DNA of 61,205 bases from IMG/VR virus record IMGVR_UViG_3300034106_005682, positions 1-61,205 of that record; one strand, 5' to 3'. Shown here piece after piece: positions 1-7,906 of the stretch (position 1 is its first letter; the number at the start of each line of letters is the position of its first letter). The translations under genes were made by a program, and so were the position numbers. Under the pieces are notes generated by a model that made no database searches, was not told the DNA's origin, and was given only the letters and a program-made list of their open reading frames with translations. This stretch comes from a virus.

Positions 1-1
1 G

Positions 2-778
2 GATAAAAAACAAGTTTGGATTCAAGCGTCATATAATCCTGTATTTGGTGTCGATGGTAAAGTTCAACGAGTAATGAAAATTGCAACTGACATAACTGAA
101 AGGATAACACAATCAATAGAAATTGAGAAAAAGAACACTTATTTAGAGCACGCAGCAAAGATTCTAAGACACGATATGCACTCAGGTATTAACACATACA
201 TACCTAGGGGAGTTAGTTCATTAGAACGAAGATTAACTATTGAACAAATAGAAGAGTTAAAAATATCAGCACCATTTAAAATGATTAAAGATGGGTTGAG
301 CCATGCTCAAAAAGTTTATAAAGGTGTTTATGAATTTACAAACTTAGTTAAAAAAGATGTTGTATTAAATAAAACAGAATGTAATTTAAAAGATATTTTA
401 GACAGTTATTTATCTACAACTTCATACAAAAGTCAAGTTCAAATAGACGAGTTAATAACTAAAGATGTGAACGAATCATTGTTTTGTACATCTATTGATA
501 ATCTAATACGAAATGGTTTGAAATATAACGATTCTGATACAAAGTTTGTTAAGATATTTATGGAGGGGGATTTGTTAATAATACAAGATAATGGTAGAGG
601 AATCACCCAACAAGATTTTGACCATTTATCAAAACCATATACAAGAAAAGAAGGACAAAAAGAAAGTGGTACAGGATTAGGGTTAAATATTTGTGTCGCA
701 ATTTTAGAAGAACACGGATTTAAAATTACTTGTGAAAAAAATGAAATTGGTACTAAAATGAAAATAAACATAAAATAA
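2..778 (+). CDS. PAS-domain sensor histidine kinase (5'-truncated)
   Basis: The reading frame is open from base 2, so the gene starts outside the window; an internal ATG at 74 is probably not the start. The first ~35 residues read as the end of a PAS/PAC domain (VWIQASYNPVFG, then MKIATDITER). Next come an H-box-like segment (RHDMHSG), the N-box (DNLIRNGLKYND), the G1 box (DNGRGI) and the G2 box (GTGLGLNIC) of a HATPase_c domain. It is expected to autophosphorylate on the H-box His and pass phosphate to a receiver; the next gene encodes one. No membrane segment is visible in the part present. Such kinases are unusual in phages. Confidence 0.9.
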   Translation, partial: DKKQVWIQASYNPVFGVDGKVQRVMKIATDITERITQSIEIEKKNTYLEHAAKILRHDMHSGINTYIPRGVSSLERRLTIEQIEELKISAPFKMIKDGLSHAQKVYKGVYEFTNLVKKDVVLNKTECNLKDILDSYLSTTSYKSQVQIDELITKDVNESLFCTSIDNLIRNGLKYNDSDTKFVKIFMEGDLLIIQDNGRGITQQDFDHLSKPYTRKEGQKESGTGLGLNICVAILEEHGFKITCEKNEIGTKMKINIK

Positions 779-791
779 AAAAAAACAAAAA

Positions 792-1226
792 ATGATTGAT
801 ACGTTAATGTTGGTAGATGATGAGGACTTGTTCCATTTAGTTTTTGAAGACGCTTGTTCTTTATTAGATATTAGTTTGTCACTAAAATCTTTGAATAGTT
901 CTGATGAAGCCGCTAAACTTTTTCAAAAATGGTTGAATAGTGATTTTTCAGATAGACCTGAGTGTGTATTCGTTGACTTAAATATAATCGGTTCTTCCTT
1001 TGATGGAATAGAATTGATTAGAAAAATTAACTTTGAGTACGGTAATAATGTGGTTATAGGGATTATATCTTCTTCTAATGAACCTGAAGAGCAAGCAAAA
1101 GCTGTTCAAGCTGGAGCACAATTTTGGATTATAAAATCTGATGATATTGAACCTAGGTTAGAAGAATTCAAAAAAGATTATGAAGGGTATAAAAAAAGAA
1201 CTGCCCCATTTAAGGTTTATAAATAA
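792..1226 (+). CDS. stand-alone response-regulator receiver
   Basis: This 144-residue protein is a single receiver domain with no output domain. The acidic pair is in LMLVDDED near the N-terminus, the phospho-acceptor Asp is in CVFVDLN, the conserved Ser/Thr position is in IISSSNEP, and the conserved Lys is in FWIIKSDD. It lies 13 bp after the kinase, and its TAA overlaps the next ATG (TAATG), so the three genes look like one operon. It probably accepts phosphate from the upstream kinase and acts by protein-protein contact. Confidence 0.88.
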   Translation: MIDTLMLVDDEDLFHLVFEDACSLLDISLSLKSLNSSDEAAKLFQKWLNSDFSDRPECVFVDLNIIGSSFDGIELIRKINFEYGNNVVIGIISSSNEPEEQAKAVQAGAQFWIIKSDDIEPRLEEFKKDYEGYKKRTAPFKVYK

Positions 1227-1903
1227 TGAAATTTAACAAGGAAACAAAACAAGAGTTAATTGAGTTACTCGAAAATAAAAATATTGGTTTAGAAGGTAAT
1301 ATTTTGAAGATTATTGACTCTTCAGATGACCCTGATTTTACCAAATATTTAGAGAATTGTAAGGATAAAGATAAAGAAACAAGAAAAAAGAGATTAGAAA
1401 TAACAAAACAAGTTCAGGAAAAGAACAAAGATTTGATTGAAGTTAATGCTGAAAATCAAAGGATAATGGGTGAACTCCAAGAAACTTTGAAAGAGGTAGA
1501 AGAATCAAAAATGATTTTCGAAGTTCAAAATAGGGAGTTACTTGCTTGGCAACAAGACAACCAAAGAATGAGTGTAGAACTTCAACAAGAGATGGCCAAA
1601 TCAGAGTTGGCAAGAATCCAAGCTGAAGAAGCTAAAACTGCTGCGGTTAATGACTTGGATGTTTTACAAAAGAAAAAACAAACCGAGTTAATTGGGAATA
1701 TTGTAAGAATTGCTTTGGGTGTTATTATATCAATTGGTATCATAACCACATTTATGTATATTTTGGCTTTAGTAATAAACAAAGATACACAAATGATTGG
1801 TTCTACTTGGTCAAATATGTTAGGTATATTATTAACTAACGCATTCAGTATAATCGGTACAATAATGGGGGTAAAATACTCAGGAAAAGAGGAAAAAGAG
1901 TAA
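1226..1903 (+). CDS. coiled-coil protein with two C-terminal membrane segments
   Basis: The family is not recognised. Residues ~45-150 are a long charged heptad-type coiled coil (many E, K and Q; LQETLKEVEESK). Two hydrophobic segments follow at ~155-183 and ~195-217, with a short charged tail (GKEEKE). The start overlaps the stop of the receiver gene by one base, which suggests translational coupling. By position it is the likely membrane partner or effector of the two-component pair; that is inference from context only. Confidence 0.7.
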   Translation: MKFNKETKQELIELLENKNIGLEGNILKIIDSSDDPDFTKYLENCKDKDKETRKKRLEITKQVQEKNKDLIEVNAENQRIMGELQETLKEVEESKMIFEVQNRELLAWQQDNQRMSVELQQEMAKSELARIQAEEAKTAAVNDLDVLQKKKQTELIGNIVRIALGVIISIGIITTFMYILALVINKDTQMIGSTWSNMLGILLTNAFSIIGTIMGVKYSGKEEKE

Positions 1904-1907
1904 AAAA

Positions 1908-1929
1908 AAGGGGTCTATTTCGACCCCTT
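1908..1929. terminator. bidirectional intrinsic terminator
   Basis: Perfect 8-bp stem AAGGGGTC / GACCCCTT with a 6-nt loop, A-rich on the left and T-rich on the right. It separates the plus-strand signalling operon from the converging minus-strand gene, whose stop codon lies in the loop. Confidence 0.85.
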
Positions 1930-2100
1930 CTTTAATTTACTAAACTTAGCTTCACCTTTATAAACATTTTCTACTTCATAAGCTTGTTTTCCCATTTTTT
2001 TGTCATATTTCCATATTTGGATTATGTCTCCGTGGTCAATAATAACTTCTGATTTAGTGTTTTCTGTTGTTGAAGGTTCAGGATTTAGTTTTTTTGCCAT
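1915..2100 (-). CDS. small conserved-type hypothetical protein
   Basis: 61 residues, starting MAKKLNPEPSTTEN, basic at both ends, with a central DHGDIIQIWKYDKK segment. No family recognised. It starts 2 bp after the stop of the synthetase-like gene on the same strand, so the two are probably co-transcribed. Its end is encoded inside the bidirectional terminator. No signal peptide or membrane segment is visible. Confidence 0.55.
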   Translation of the reverse strand: MAKKLNPEPSTTENTKSEVIIDHGDIIQIWKYDKKMGKQAYEVENVYKGEAKFSKLKKGSK

Positions 2101-2102
2101 AA

Positions 2103-2936
2103 TTAAATAATTGCTTCAGTAAGTTTTTTTGTAAGATTCAATTCATAAGCTCTTGCCAATCTTGTAAGACCACAACCCCATCCGAATCTTGGGAAGAAAT
2201 CCAAAGATAAGAAATGTTCTAGTTCTTTTTCTACTCTTTCCTTACCAAATAATTCAAAAAGTTTTGCTGAGTAGTTTCCACCTTCGATTGTGTAGAACAT
2301 TTCTTTCATACTTTCTTTATCACAACTTCTTTCAGCAGAACCGATTGTTTCTTGACCGAAAAGGATAACATCAACTTTTTGGAATTTGTCACCTTCACCT
2401 TTTTGCATATTCCAGAAAGGATTTGTTCTCAATGGGAAGTTTTGAAGTGAGATAGAATCTCCGATTTCATTCCACATTTTTGTTTCGTGTTCAGCTTCAA
2501 GAATTTCTGTTCCGTATTTTTCACAAAGTTCATTATAATCTACAACTGTTGGAATATCAAATCCCAAATATTCTAACATTTCCGCTTGAAGTTTAACCAT
2601 ATCTTCTTTTGTTCCTTTTGTTTCAACTTCAAACATAGGGAAGATTAAGTCGTGACGACCAGGAATCGGGTTGGCTTCTTGTCTATATGATGTTGAGATA
2701 CAATATACACCAGGAAATTCAGGATTTAGAAGTAATTCATATTCCAACCACATTTGACCTGTTTGTGGTAAAGGCCAAATTTCACCTGAATATTCAAATT
2801 TTGTGATGCTATGTGGATTTTCACAAGCGGCAAGGATTGAAAGTCTTGATTGTGTTGGAACTTCCAAGAAACCTTTGGCTTGGAAGAAGTTTCTCATCTT
2901 TTGTACTAACTCGTTGTAGATTTGTGTGTTTTTCAT
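2103..2936 (-). CDS. class II aminoacyl-tRNA-synthetase-like catalytic domain (Asp/Asn/Lys subclass)
   Basis: 277 residues, about the size of one class IIb catalytic core, with no N-terminal anticodon-binding OB domain. Motif 2 is visible (ISTSYRQE, then FPMFEVE), and motif 3 is GWGCGLTRLAR with its conserved Arg. An ETIGSAERSCDKE stretch resembles the Asp/Asn/Lys enzymes. Stand-alone cores of this type include asparagine synthetase A, EpmA-type ligases and other amino-acid ligases, so the substrate cannot be read from sequence. A short Asn-rich ORF and a terminator lie upstream on the same strand. The start ATG follows an A-rich leader, as elsewhere in the window. Confidence 0.82.
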   Translation of the reverse strand: MKNTQIYNELVQKMRNFFQAKGFLEVPTQSRLSILAACENPHSITKFEYSGEIWPLPQTGQMWLEYELLLNPEFPGVYCISTSYRQEANPIPGRHDLIFPMFEVETKGTKEDMVKLQAEMLEYLGFDIPTVVDYNELCEKYGTEILEAEHETKMWNEIGDSISLQNFPLRTNPFWNMQKGEGDKFQKVDVILFGQETIGSAERSCDKESMKEMFYTIEGGNYSAKLFELFGKERVEKELEHFLSLDFFPRFGWGCGLTRLARAYELNLTKKLTEAII

Positions 2937-2965
2937 TTTTGTTATTAATTTTGTTTATTGGTTTA

Positions 2966-2996
2966 TAAAAAAAAGCCCCCTAATAATAAGGGGGTT
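2966..2996 (-). terminator. minus-strand terminator upstream of the synthetase-like gene (possible attenuator)
   Basis: Read on the minus strand, CCCCC-TTATTATTA-GGGGG is followed by a run of eight T. It points towards the synthetase-like gene but lies in its leader, so it ends a short leader transcript rather than a full gene. No clear competing antiterminator stem is visible. Confidence 0.65.
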
Positions 2997-3001
2997 ATGA
3001 A

Positions 3002-3037
3002 TTAAAAATTGTATATGTTGTTTAGATTGATGTCCAT
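3002..3037 (-). CDS. putative Asn-rich leader peptide
   Basis: On the minus strand an A-rich leader is followed by ATG and an 11-codon ORF, MDINLNNIYNF, then TAA. Four of its 11 codons are Asn. The stop lies five bases before the terminator hairpin, and the synthetase-like gene follows. The arrangement resembles amino-acid-responsive leader peptides, but the ORF is very short and could be chance in AT-rich DNA. Confidence 0.3.
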   Translation of the reverse strand: MDINLNNIYNF

Positions 3038-3128
3038 TTTTTTTCTTTTAGGAATAAATACGATAAGATTTTAAAAAAATCAATTTTTTTATAAAAATAA
3101 TAAAAAAAATTATGTTTTGTCATCAAAA

Positions 3129-3143
3129 CTGACAATTTGTCAG
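3129..3143. promoter_or_regulatory. inverted repeat upstream of dnaK (candidate operator)
   Basis: Perfect 15-nt palindrome CTGACAATTTGTCAG, about 100 bp before the dnaK start. A near-identical element (TGACA-AAA-TGTCA) lies upstream of the clpC-like gene at 44974-44986. The pairing with the two chaperone/ATPase genes suggests a shared stress-type operator or promoter element; the binding factor is unknown. Confidence 0.5.
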
Positions 3144-3242
3144 GTTAAAAAGGTTTGGATTAATTTTTTATAACAAATGTTTGTGAGTAGAATTGACTAC
3201 ATAAAAAATAAACAATATAATTCAAACAAAAACGAACAAAAT

Positions 3243-5105
3243 ATGAGTAAAATTATTGGAATCGATTTAGGGACTACAAACTCGTGTGTAGCCGTAATGG
3301 AAAATGGAGAACCAATTGTAATAACAAACAATGAAGGTAAAAGAACAACCCCTTCAATCATTGGATTTGTTGACAATGGTGAAAGAAAGATTGGAGACCC
3401 AGCAAAAAGACAAGCTGTAACCAATCCTGACAAAACAATTTATTCAATCAAACGCTTTATGGGCTCAAATTATGACGAAACCAAGTCAGAGGTTAAGAGA
3501 GTTCCTTATAAGGTCGTAAAAGGGAAAAACAACACCCCAAGAGTAGAGATTGATGATAAACAATTCTCACCTCAAGAAATCTCGGCAATGGTGTTACAGA
3601 AAATGAAACAAACTGCTGAAGATTATTTGGGACAAGAAGTAACTGAAGCCGTTATCACAGTACCTGCTTACTTCAATGATGCTCAAAGACAAGCAACAAA
3701 AGAAGCTGGTGAGATTGCAGGTCTGAAAGTCAAGAGAATTATCAATGAACCAACTGCCGCAGCTCTTGCTTATGGTCTTGATAAGAAAAACAAGGACTCT
3801 AAAATCGTTGTTTTTGATTGTGGTGGAGGTACTCACGATGTATCTGTACTAGAATTAGGTGGTGGTGTATTTGAAGTATTATCAACCGATGGTGATACAC
3901 ACTTAGGTGGTGATGACTTTGACAATGCTATTTCTGATTGGTTAAAAAATGAGTTCAAAAACGAAAATGGTGCTTGGAATGATGATTCTATGGCAATCCA
4001 AAGGTTAAGAGAGGCCGCTGAGAAGGCAAAAATTGAATTATCTTCATCTCAAAGTACTGAAATCAACTTACCTTACTTTATGGTAATTGATAATCAACCA
4101 AAACACCTTGTAAAAACACTTACAAGAGCAAAGTTTGAACAAATTATTGATAAATTGGTTGAAAGAACGATTGCGCCTTGTAAATCAGCTCTTAAAAACG
4201 CTGGATTGACAATCAATGACATTGATGAGGTTATTTTGGTTGGTGGTTCTACTAGAATTCCCGCAATCCAAGAAGCTGTTAAGAAATTCTTCGGTAAAGA
4301 ACCATCAAAAGGTGTAAATCCTGATGAAGTTGTCGCTTTAGGTGCCGCAATTCAAGGGGGTGTATTAGCTGGTGATGTAAAAGATGTACTTTTATTGGAT
4401 GTTACCCCACTTTCACTAGGAATTGAAACAATGGGTGGTGTGATGACTAAATTAATCGATGCAAACACTACAATTCCTACCAAAAAGTCACAAATCTTCT
4501 CTACTGCGGTTGATAATCAACCATCAGTTGAAATTCATGTGTTACAAGGTGAAAGACCTATGGCCAAAGACAACAGAACTATTGGTAGATTCCACTTGGA
4601 TGGTATTCCACCATCAATGAGAGGTATTCCTCAAATCGAAGTAACATTTGATATCGATGCAAATGGGATTATAAATGTTTCGGCCTTGGATAAAGGTACA
4701 AACAAACAACAAACCATTAGAATTGAGTCATCTTCAGGTTTATCACAAGAAGAAATTGATAGAATGAAGAGGGAAGCAGAAGAAAATGCTGAAAGTGATA
4801 AATTGGCAAAAGAAAAAGCTGAAAAAATCAATGAAGCCGATAGTACAATCTTCAATATTGAGAAAACTTTGAAGGATTTGGATGAAAAAATATCTGATGA
4901 ACACAAAGAAGAAGTTAGAAAAGGATTGGAGGAGTTGAAAGAGGCTAAAAACACTGGTGAGGTTGAAGTTATTAATCAAGCATTAGATAATGTCAATTTG
5001 AAAATGCAACAGATAACGCAAGAATTATACAACAATGTTAAAACAGAAGATGAACCATCAGATGGGTTTACAGGTTCAGATGTAGAATTTGAAGAAGTGA
5101 AGTAA
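3243..5105 (+). CDS. dnaK: Hsp70 chaperone DnaK
   Basis: 620 residues, full length for bacterial DnaK. The start at 3243 is chosen because [15 protein letters not shown] is the canonical N-terminus; an upstream in-frame ATG at 3177 adds 22 unusual residues. ATPase-domain signatures are present: [38 protein letters not shown] (a variant of DLGGGTFD), and [11 protein letters not shown]. The linker [16 protein letters not shown], the beta-sandwich substrate domain and the helical lid follow, ending in the typical EEVK. It refolds proteins using ATP and normally needs DnaJ and GrpE, neither of which is seen here, so host co-chaperones are presumed. Complete Hsp70 genes are rare in phages; acquisition from a Bacteroidota host is likely. 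Confidence 0.97.
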   Translation: MSKIIGIDLGTTNSCVAVMENGEPIVITNNEGKRTTPSIIGFVDNGERKIGDPAKRQAVTNPDKTIYSIKRFMGSNYDETKSEVKRVPYKVVKGKNNTPRVEIDDKQFSPQEISAMVLQKMKQTAEDYLGQEVTEAVITVPAYFNDAQRQATKEAGEIAGLKVKRIINEPTAAALAYGLDKKNKDSKIVVFDCGGGTHDVSVLELGGGVFEVLSTDGDTHLGGDDFDNAISDWLKNEFKNENGAWNDDSMAIQRLREAAEKAKIELSSSQSTEINLPYFMVIDNQPKHLVKTLTRAKFEQIIDKLVERTIAPCKSALKNAGLTINDIDEVILVGGSTRIPAIQEAVKKFFGKEPSKGVNPDEVVALGAAIQGGVLAGDVKDVLLLDVTPLSLGIETMGGVMTKLIDANTTIPTKKSQIFSTAVDNQPSVEIHVLQGERPMAKDNRTIGRFHLDGIPPSMRGIPQIEVTFDIDANGIINVSALDKGTNKQQTIRIESSSGLSQEEIDRMKREAEENAESDKLAKEKAEKINEADSTIFNIEKTLKDLDEKISDEHKEEVRKGLEELKEAKNTGEVEVINQALDNVNLKMQQITQELYNNVKTEDEPSDGFTGSDVEFEEVK

Positions 5106-5111
5106 AACAAA

Positions 5112-5138
5112 AAACCCCTGACTATTCGTTGGGGGTTT
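5112..5138. terminator. intrinsic terminator after dnaK
   Basis: AAACCCC and GGGGTTT arms around a short loop, followed by T-rich sequence. It also overlaps the end of the converging minus-strand gene, so it probably works in both directions. Confidence 0.75.
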
Positions 5139-5418
5139 CTTCTTTTTGTTCATCAGTTTTCTTTTCTTTTTGAATTTGGTGGATGATGTAACCAGATATT
5201 GCAAACTCAACACCAGCCCACATAATTAGGTCAGTCATAGTAAGGGTTGAGTGTTTTTCCAATAAGAAAAAAATCATTCCCCATTGAGCGATAATGAATG
5301 CAATACCTGACTCGATTCTTTTTTTGGAAAAAAATGATTCTTTTGACGAATACATATTTGTAACCTCTCTAATTAACCATTTTATATTTTCCCACCCAAA
5401 AAATAGTTTGTTTTTCAT
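5122..5418 (-). CDS. small membrane protein with two transmembrane segments
   Basis: 98 residues with two hydrophobic helices (around IAFIIAQWGMIFFLL and LIMWAGVEFAISGYII) and a charged C-terminal tail. A late-type TATTTATA box lies 13 nt before the start at 5418, supporting the long start over an internal Met (MYSSKESFF). The size and topology would fit a holin or another small phage membrane protein, but nothing specific is recognised. Confidence 0.6.
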   Translation of the reverse strand: MKNKLFFGWENIKWLIREVTNMYSSKESFFSKKRIESGIAFIIAQWGMIFFLLEKHSTLTMTDLIMWAGVEFAISGYIIHQIQKEKKTDEQKEETPNE

Positions 5419-5431
5419 AGTAGATTTTAAT

Positions 5432-5439
5432 TATAAATA
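5432..5439 (-). promoter_or_regulatory. late-type TATTTATA box
   Basis: Reads TATTTATA on the minus strand, 13 nt before the ATG of the 5122-5418 gene. It is one of about 17 such boxes placed close before start codons of late-looking genes. Confidence 0.55.
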
Positions 5440-5452
5440 GGATATAAAAGAA

Positions 5453-5478
5453 AAAGAGGACGTAGCGATGTCCTCTTT
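5453..5478 (-). terminator. intrinsic terminator
   Basis: AAAGAGGAC / GTCCTCTTT perfect 9-bp stem with an 8-nt loop. On the minus strand it is followed by TTCTTTT, so it ends the transcript of the 5530-6057 gene. Confidence 0.75.
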
Positions 5479-5529
5479 CTTTGTTGCCATAACAGCAAAC
5501 GGTCCTAATAGTCCTCCTAAGAGGTTAGA

Positions 5530-6057
5530 TTATTTACCTTTAGCTAATTCAAGAGCTCGTTTCAAATACTCTTTTGTTCTTACTGAAGGTGTTAATTGGT
5601 CGTCTTTTGTTTGAAGGGCTAATACTTTCTCAATATCCTTTACTAACTCAGTTCCGTGTTCATTTTCTTTATATAATTCTATTATTTTATCCATAGCTTT
5701 ATTACACTGACCAGAGGTTTCATCATAATAGTTTTTATTTCTGAATTTATTAAGATTGTGCATCATATCATAAGCTAAGTGAGCGCCACCATCTTTTATA
5801 TCCTTTAGTACTCTTAGATTATTCAAAATACCTAAAGTATCAACAAAAGAATACACTCCCTTTTTTCTTTTGGATACTCCTGGTGCATAATCTACATATT
5901 CGTCAGCTTTACCAACTATTTCGTCCAATGGAATTGTATTCTCAGGTACACATCTAGGTTTGTTTTCCTTTTCTTCTTGAGGAGAACCAGTTTCACTAAC
6001 TATTTGTTCATTAATGAGTCTTTTAAGTTGTGATTCTGTTATAGTATATTTTTTCAT
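5530..6057 (-). CDS. N-terminally tagged late protein (candidate internal virion protein)
   Basis: 175 residues. The N-terminus MKKYTITESQLKRLINE matches a tag shared with other unrelated proteins in this window, and the L-I-N-E at residue 17 resembles a T4-type prohead-protease site. The rest is a soluble helical region with two Cys and no recognisable domain. A TATTTATA box precedes it. After the TAA stop the same frame continues for 32 codons (NLLGGLLGPFAVMATKKE...), which is curious but unexplained. Confidence 0.7.
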   Translation of the reverse strand: MKKYTITESQLKRLINEQIVSETGSPQEEKENKPRCVPENTIPLDEIVGKADEYVDYAPGVSKRKKGVYSFVDTLGILNNLRVLKDIKDGGAHLAYDMMHNLNKFRNKNYYDETSGQCNKAMDKIIELYKENEHGTELVKDIEKVLALQTKDDQLTPSVRTKEYLKRALELAKGK

Positions 6058-6074
6058 TTTAAGTATTTTTTCTT

Positions 6075-6082
6075 TATAAATA
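6075..6082 (-). promoter_or_regulatory. late-type TATTTATA box
   Basis: TATTTATA on the minus strand, 17 nt before the ATG of the tagged gene 5530-6057. Confidence 0.55.
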
Positions 6083-6103
6083 TCTTGATAATAAAATAAA
6101 AAA

Positions 6104-6124
6104 AATCCCTATAATTTAGGGATT
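6104..6124 (-). terminator. intrinsic terminator
   Basis: AATCCCTA / TAGGGATT stem with a 5-nt loop, T-rich on the minus strand; it coincides with the stop of the 6123-6335 gene. Confidence 0.7.
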
Positions 6125-6335
6125 ATTCTTTTTCATCTGTTGTATCTTGATTGATTTCTTTTGATGTAATATTATTGTATAACCACAAATCAAAAACTAA
6201 GAAATATATCCACCAAGTTAATAATGATATTGGATAACTCTCAGGGTATGAACTGGTCATCCAAAACAAAAAAACAAGTTTTGCAAAAATAAAAATTCTT
6301 AGTGTAGTTAAAAAGAATGAATAGAATTGTAACAT
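6123..6335 (-). CDS. small two-helix membrane protein
   Basis: 70 residues; two hydrophobic stretches (FLTTLRIFIFAKLVFLFW and LLTWWIYFLVFDLWLY) and an acidic tail ending TTDEKE. No family recognised. It lies between two tagged late genes on the same strand and has its own terminator. No TATTTATA box is obvious before it. Confidence 0.5.
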   Translation of the reverse strand: MLQFYSFFLTTLRIFIFAKLVFLFWMTSSYPESYPISLLTWWIYFLVFDLWLYNNITSKEINQDTTDEKE

Positions 6336-6383
6336 ATTTTGACTTTTTGATAAAACTAATAATTTTTATTAAAAAAGTCAAAA

Positions 6384-7826
6384 TTAAATTCCCCATTTAC
6401 TTCTTATATAATTGAGAATTTCCCCTTTAGTTATTTCCTTGTCGTTATTTTTATCGAAAGGTTTATTTTGTTTTGCAATTATAGCTCTTTTCCTACTTGT
6501 GTCACCCAAGACATAATTATCAGGTTTACCAACAGCAGCAGGGTAAAAAACTAATAGATATGCTTCTTCTGGTGATGAAATTAAAGGTATTAAATTTCTA
6601 TGTTTGTTGTAAAATTGTTCTACATATTTGAGTTGTTGTATAGCCGACATATTTTTCAAACTATCAACAGATGTACCTAAACTCTTTGCAGTAAATGGCA
6701 TAAACTGAATCAATCCTGTCGCTCTTGACATAGGATTTTGAACCGATGGACTCATTTTACTTTCGAAGTACATTGTGGCCAATATTATTTTATAATCCAA
6801 ACCAACATTTTTACCAACTTCTTTTACTTTTTCCAAAAATTTGTCTCCATGTTTTTCAACTGCGAATTTTTCGAATTTATTACCACTCAAACTCGATGTA
6901 CTTCCTAAAGTACTATCTAAGCTTTCACTTTTTGTTGTAACAACTTTATCTAAATCACTAGAATCTATTCCTCTTTCGGCTAACAAGTTTTTCAGTAAAT
7001 TAATGTCATCAGTTGTAATTTCACCTTTTCTATTTGAACCTTGATCAAACCTAAAATTATTCAAAGAGTAAGTAAACTCAGGACTTTCCGTACTACTAAT
7101 ACCCCACTCTGGTTTTGAGTATCCTAATATTTGTAATGTTTTATGTATCAATGGAATATTCTGAGACGATAGGGTATCAAAAACTTTATCTGGTTTTGTT
7201 GATGGAATTGTTTTTCCGATATAATTCTCAATATGACTTTTCATTATTTGGTGTTTACTAGAACTTGGGTGTAAACCATCTGTAGTCCAAGTTTCATCAC
7301 CAACTACACTCGGAATAATAATTGCTTTAGAAATTGATGAAAGTTGTTTTTGAAAATCGGCCATTCTGTCTCGACCTTTTAACATACAACTTTTATTACA
7401 ATATTTGGTTGGTTTCAATTTTTTGTCTGATGAAACTGAATCAACATCATAACCTTCAAAAACATATGGTGTACCACCTTGAGCAACAACTAAATCAACC
7501 ATTTTTTGAATATTACCTAATGCTTCATTAGGACTTACTAATGAAAACATATCGTTAGTACCACCATAAATGAATACCAAATCGTATTTCTTATTTTTTA
7601 GTTCATTTCTAAGTGAATCTAACATCCAAGAGGTTCTTTTTCCACCTTTTGACAAATGTGTACTATTCCATTCAGGATGGGATTTTGCAAGAAGATAATT
7701 CCAAGTGTAATCCGGACCAGCACTCAAGCTATCACCAACGAAAAGAACATTCAGTCTTCGTGAATCACTTTCAGATAGAAAATTTATGATTTTTGAAAGT
7801 TGATTTTCTTTCAATATTATTCGCAT
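6384..7826 (-). CDS. tagged SGNH hydrolase - lytic transglycosylase fusion
   Basis: 480 residues from the ATG at 7826; a longer frame to 7916 exists, but the start at 7826 follows a TATTTATA box and restores the common tag MRIILKENQLSKIINFLSE. Residues ~25-205 are an SGNH/GDSL hydrolase: FVGDSLSAG (Ser), GGTNDMF (Asn) and DGLHPSSSKH (Asp/His). Residues ~345-480 look like an SLT-type lysozyme fold, with MYFESKMSPSVQNP carrying the catalytic Glu and ATGLIQFMPFTA typical of transglycosylases. The SGNH part may act on acylated wall or surface glycans and the second part cuts peptidoglycan. The tag with L-S-E before S suggests packaging in the head and cleavage there. A secreted SGNH paralogue is encoded at 24629-25225. 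Confidence 0.85.
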   Translation of the reverse strand: MRIILKENQLSKIINFLSESDSRRLNVLFVGDSLSAGPDYTWNYLLAKSHPEWNSTHLSKGGKRTSWMLDSLRNELKNKKYDLVFIYGGTNDMFSLVSPNEALGNIQKMVDLVVAQGGTPYVFEGYDVDSVSSDKKLKPTKYCNKSCMLKGRDRMADFQKQLSSISKAIIIPSVVGDETWTTDGLHPSSSKHQIMKSHIENYIGKTIPSTKPDKVFDTLSSQNIPLIHKTLQILGYSKPEWGISSTESPEFTYSLNNFRFDQGSNRKGEITTDDINLLKNLLAERGIDSSDLDKVVTTKSESLDSTLGSTSSLSGNKFEKFAVEKHGDKFLEKVKEVGKNVGLDYKIILATMYFESKMSPSVQNPMSRATGLIQFMPFTAKSLGTSVDSLKNMSAIQQLKYVEQFYNKHRNLIPLISSPEEAYLLVFYPAAVGKPDNYVLGDTSRKRAIIAKQNKPFDKNNDKEITKGEILNYIRSKWGI

Positions 7827-7841
7827 TAAAATAATTTTCTT

Positions 7842-7849
7842 TATAAATA
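7842..7849 (-). promoter_or_regulatory. late-type TATTTATA box
   Basis: TATTTATA on the minus strand, 15 nt before the ATG at 7826; it decides the start of the hydrolase fusion gene. Confidence 0.55.
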
Positions 7850-7888
7850 TAGAAAAAAAACGATTTAATTTTAATTGTTGGAATATAA

Positions 7889-7896
7889 TATTTATA
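7889..7896 (+). promoter_or_regulatory. late-type TATTTATA box
   Basis: TATTTATA, 10 nt before the ATG at 7907. With the box at 7842-7849 it forms a divergent late promoter region. Confidence 0.55.
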
Positions 7897-7906
7897 ATAA
7901 AAAGAC

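Noticed and set aside
439-771. Minus-strand frame of 110 codons opposite the histidine kinase
   Set aside because: Lies entirely within a strongly supported kinase domain and has low-complexity composition.
3177-3242. 22-residue N-terminal extension of DnaK
   Set aside because: DnaK proteins start at [10 protein letters not shown]; the extension has no match and the ATG at 3243 has a typical leader.
4631-4979. Minus-strand open frames opposite the dnaK lid region
   Set aside because: Ser/Phe-rich translations typical of the antisense of Lys/Glu/Asp-rich coding sequence; no start context or box.
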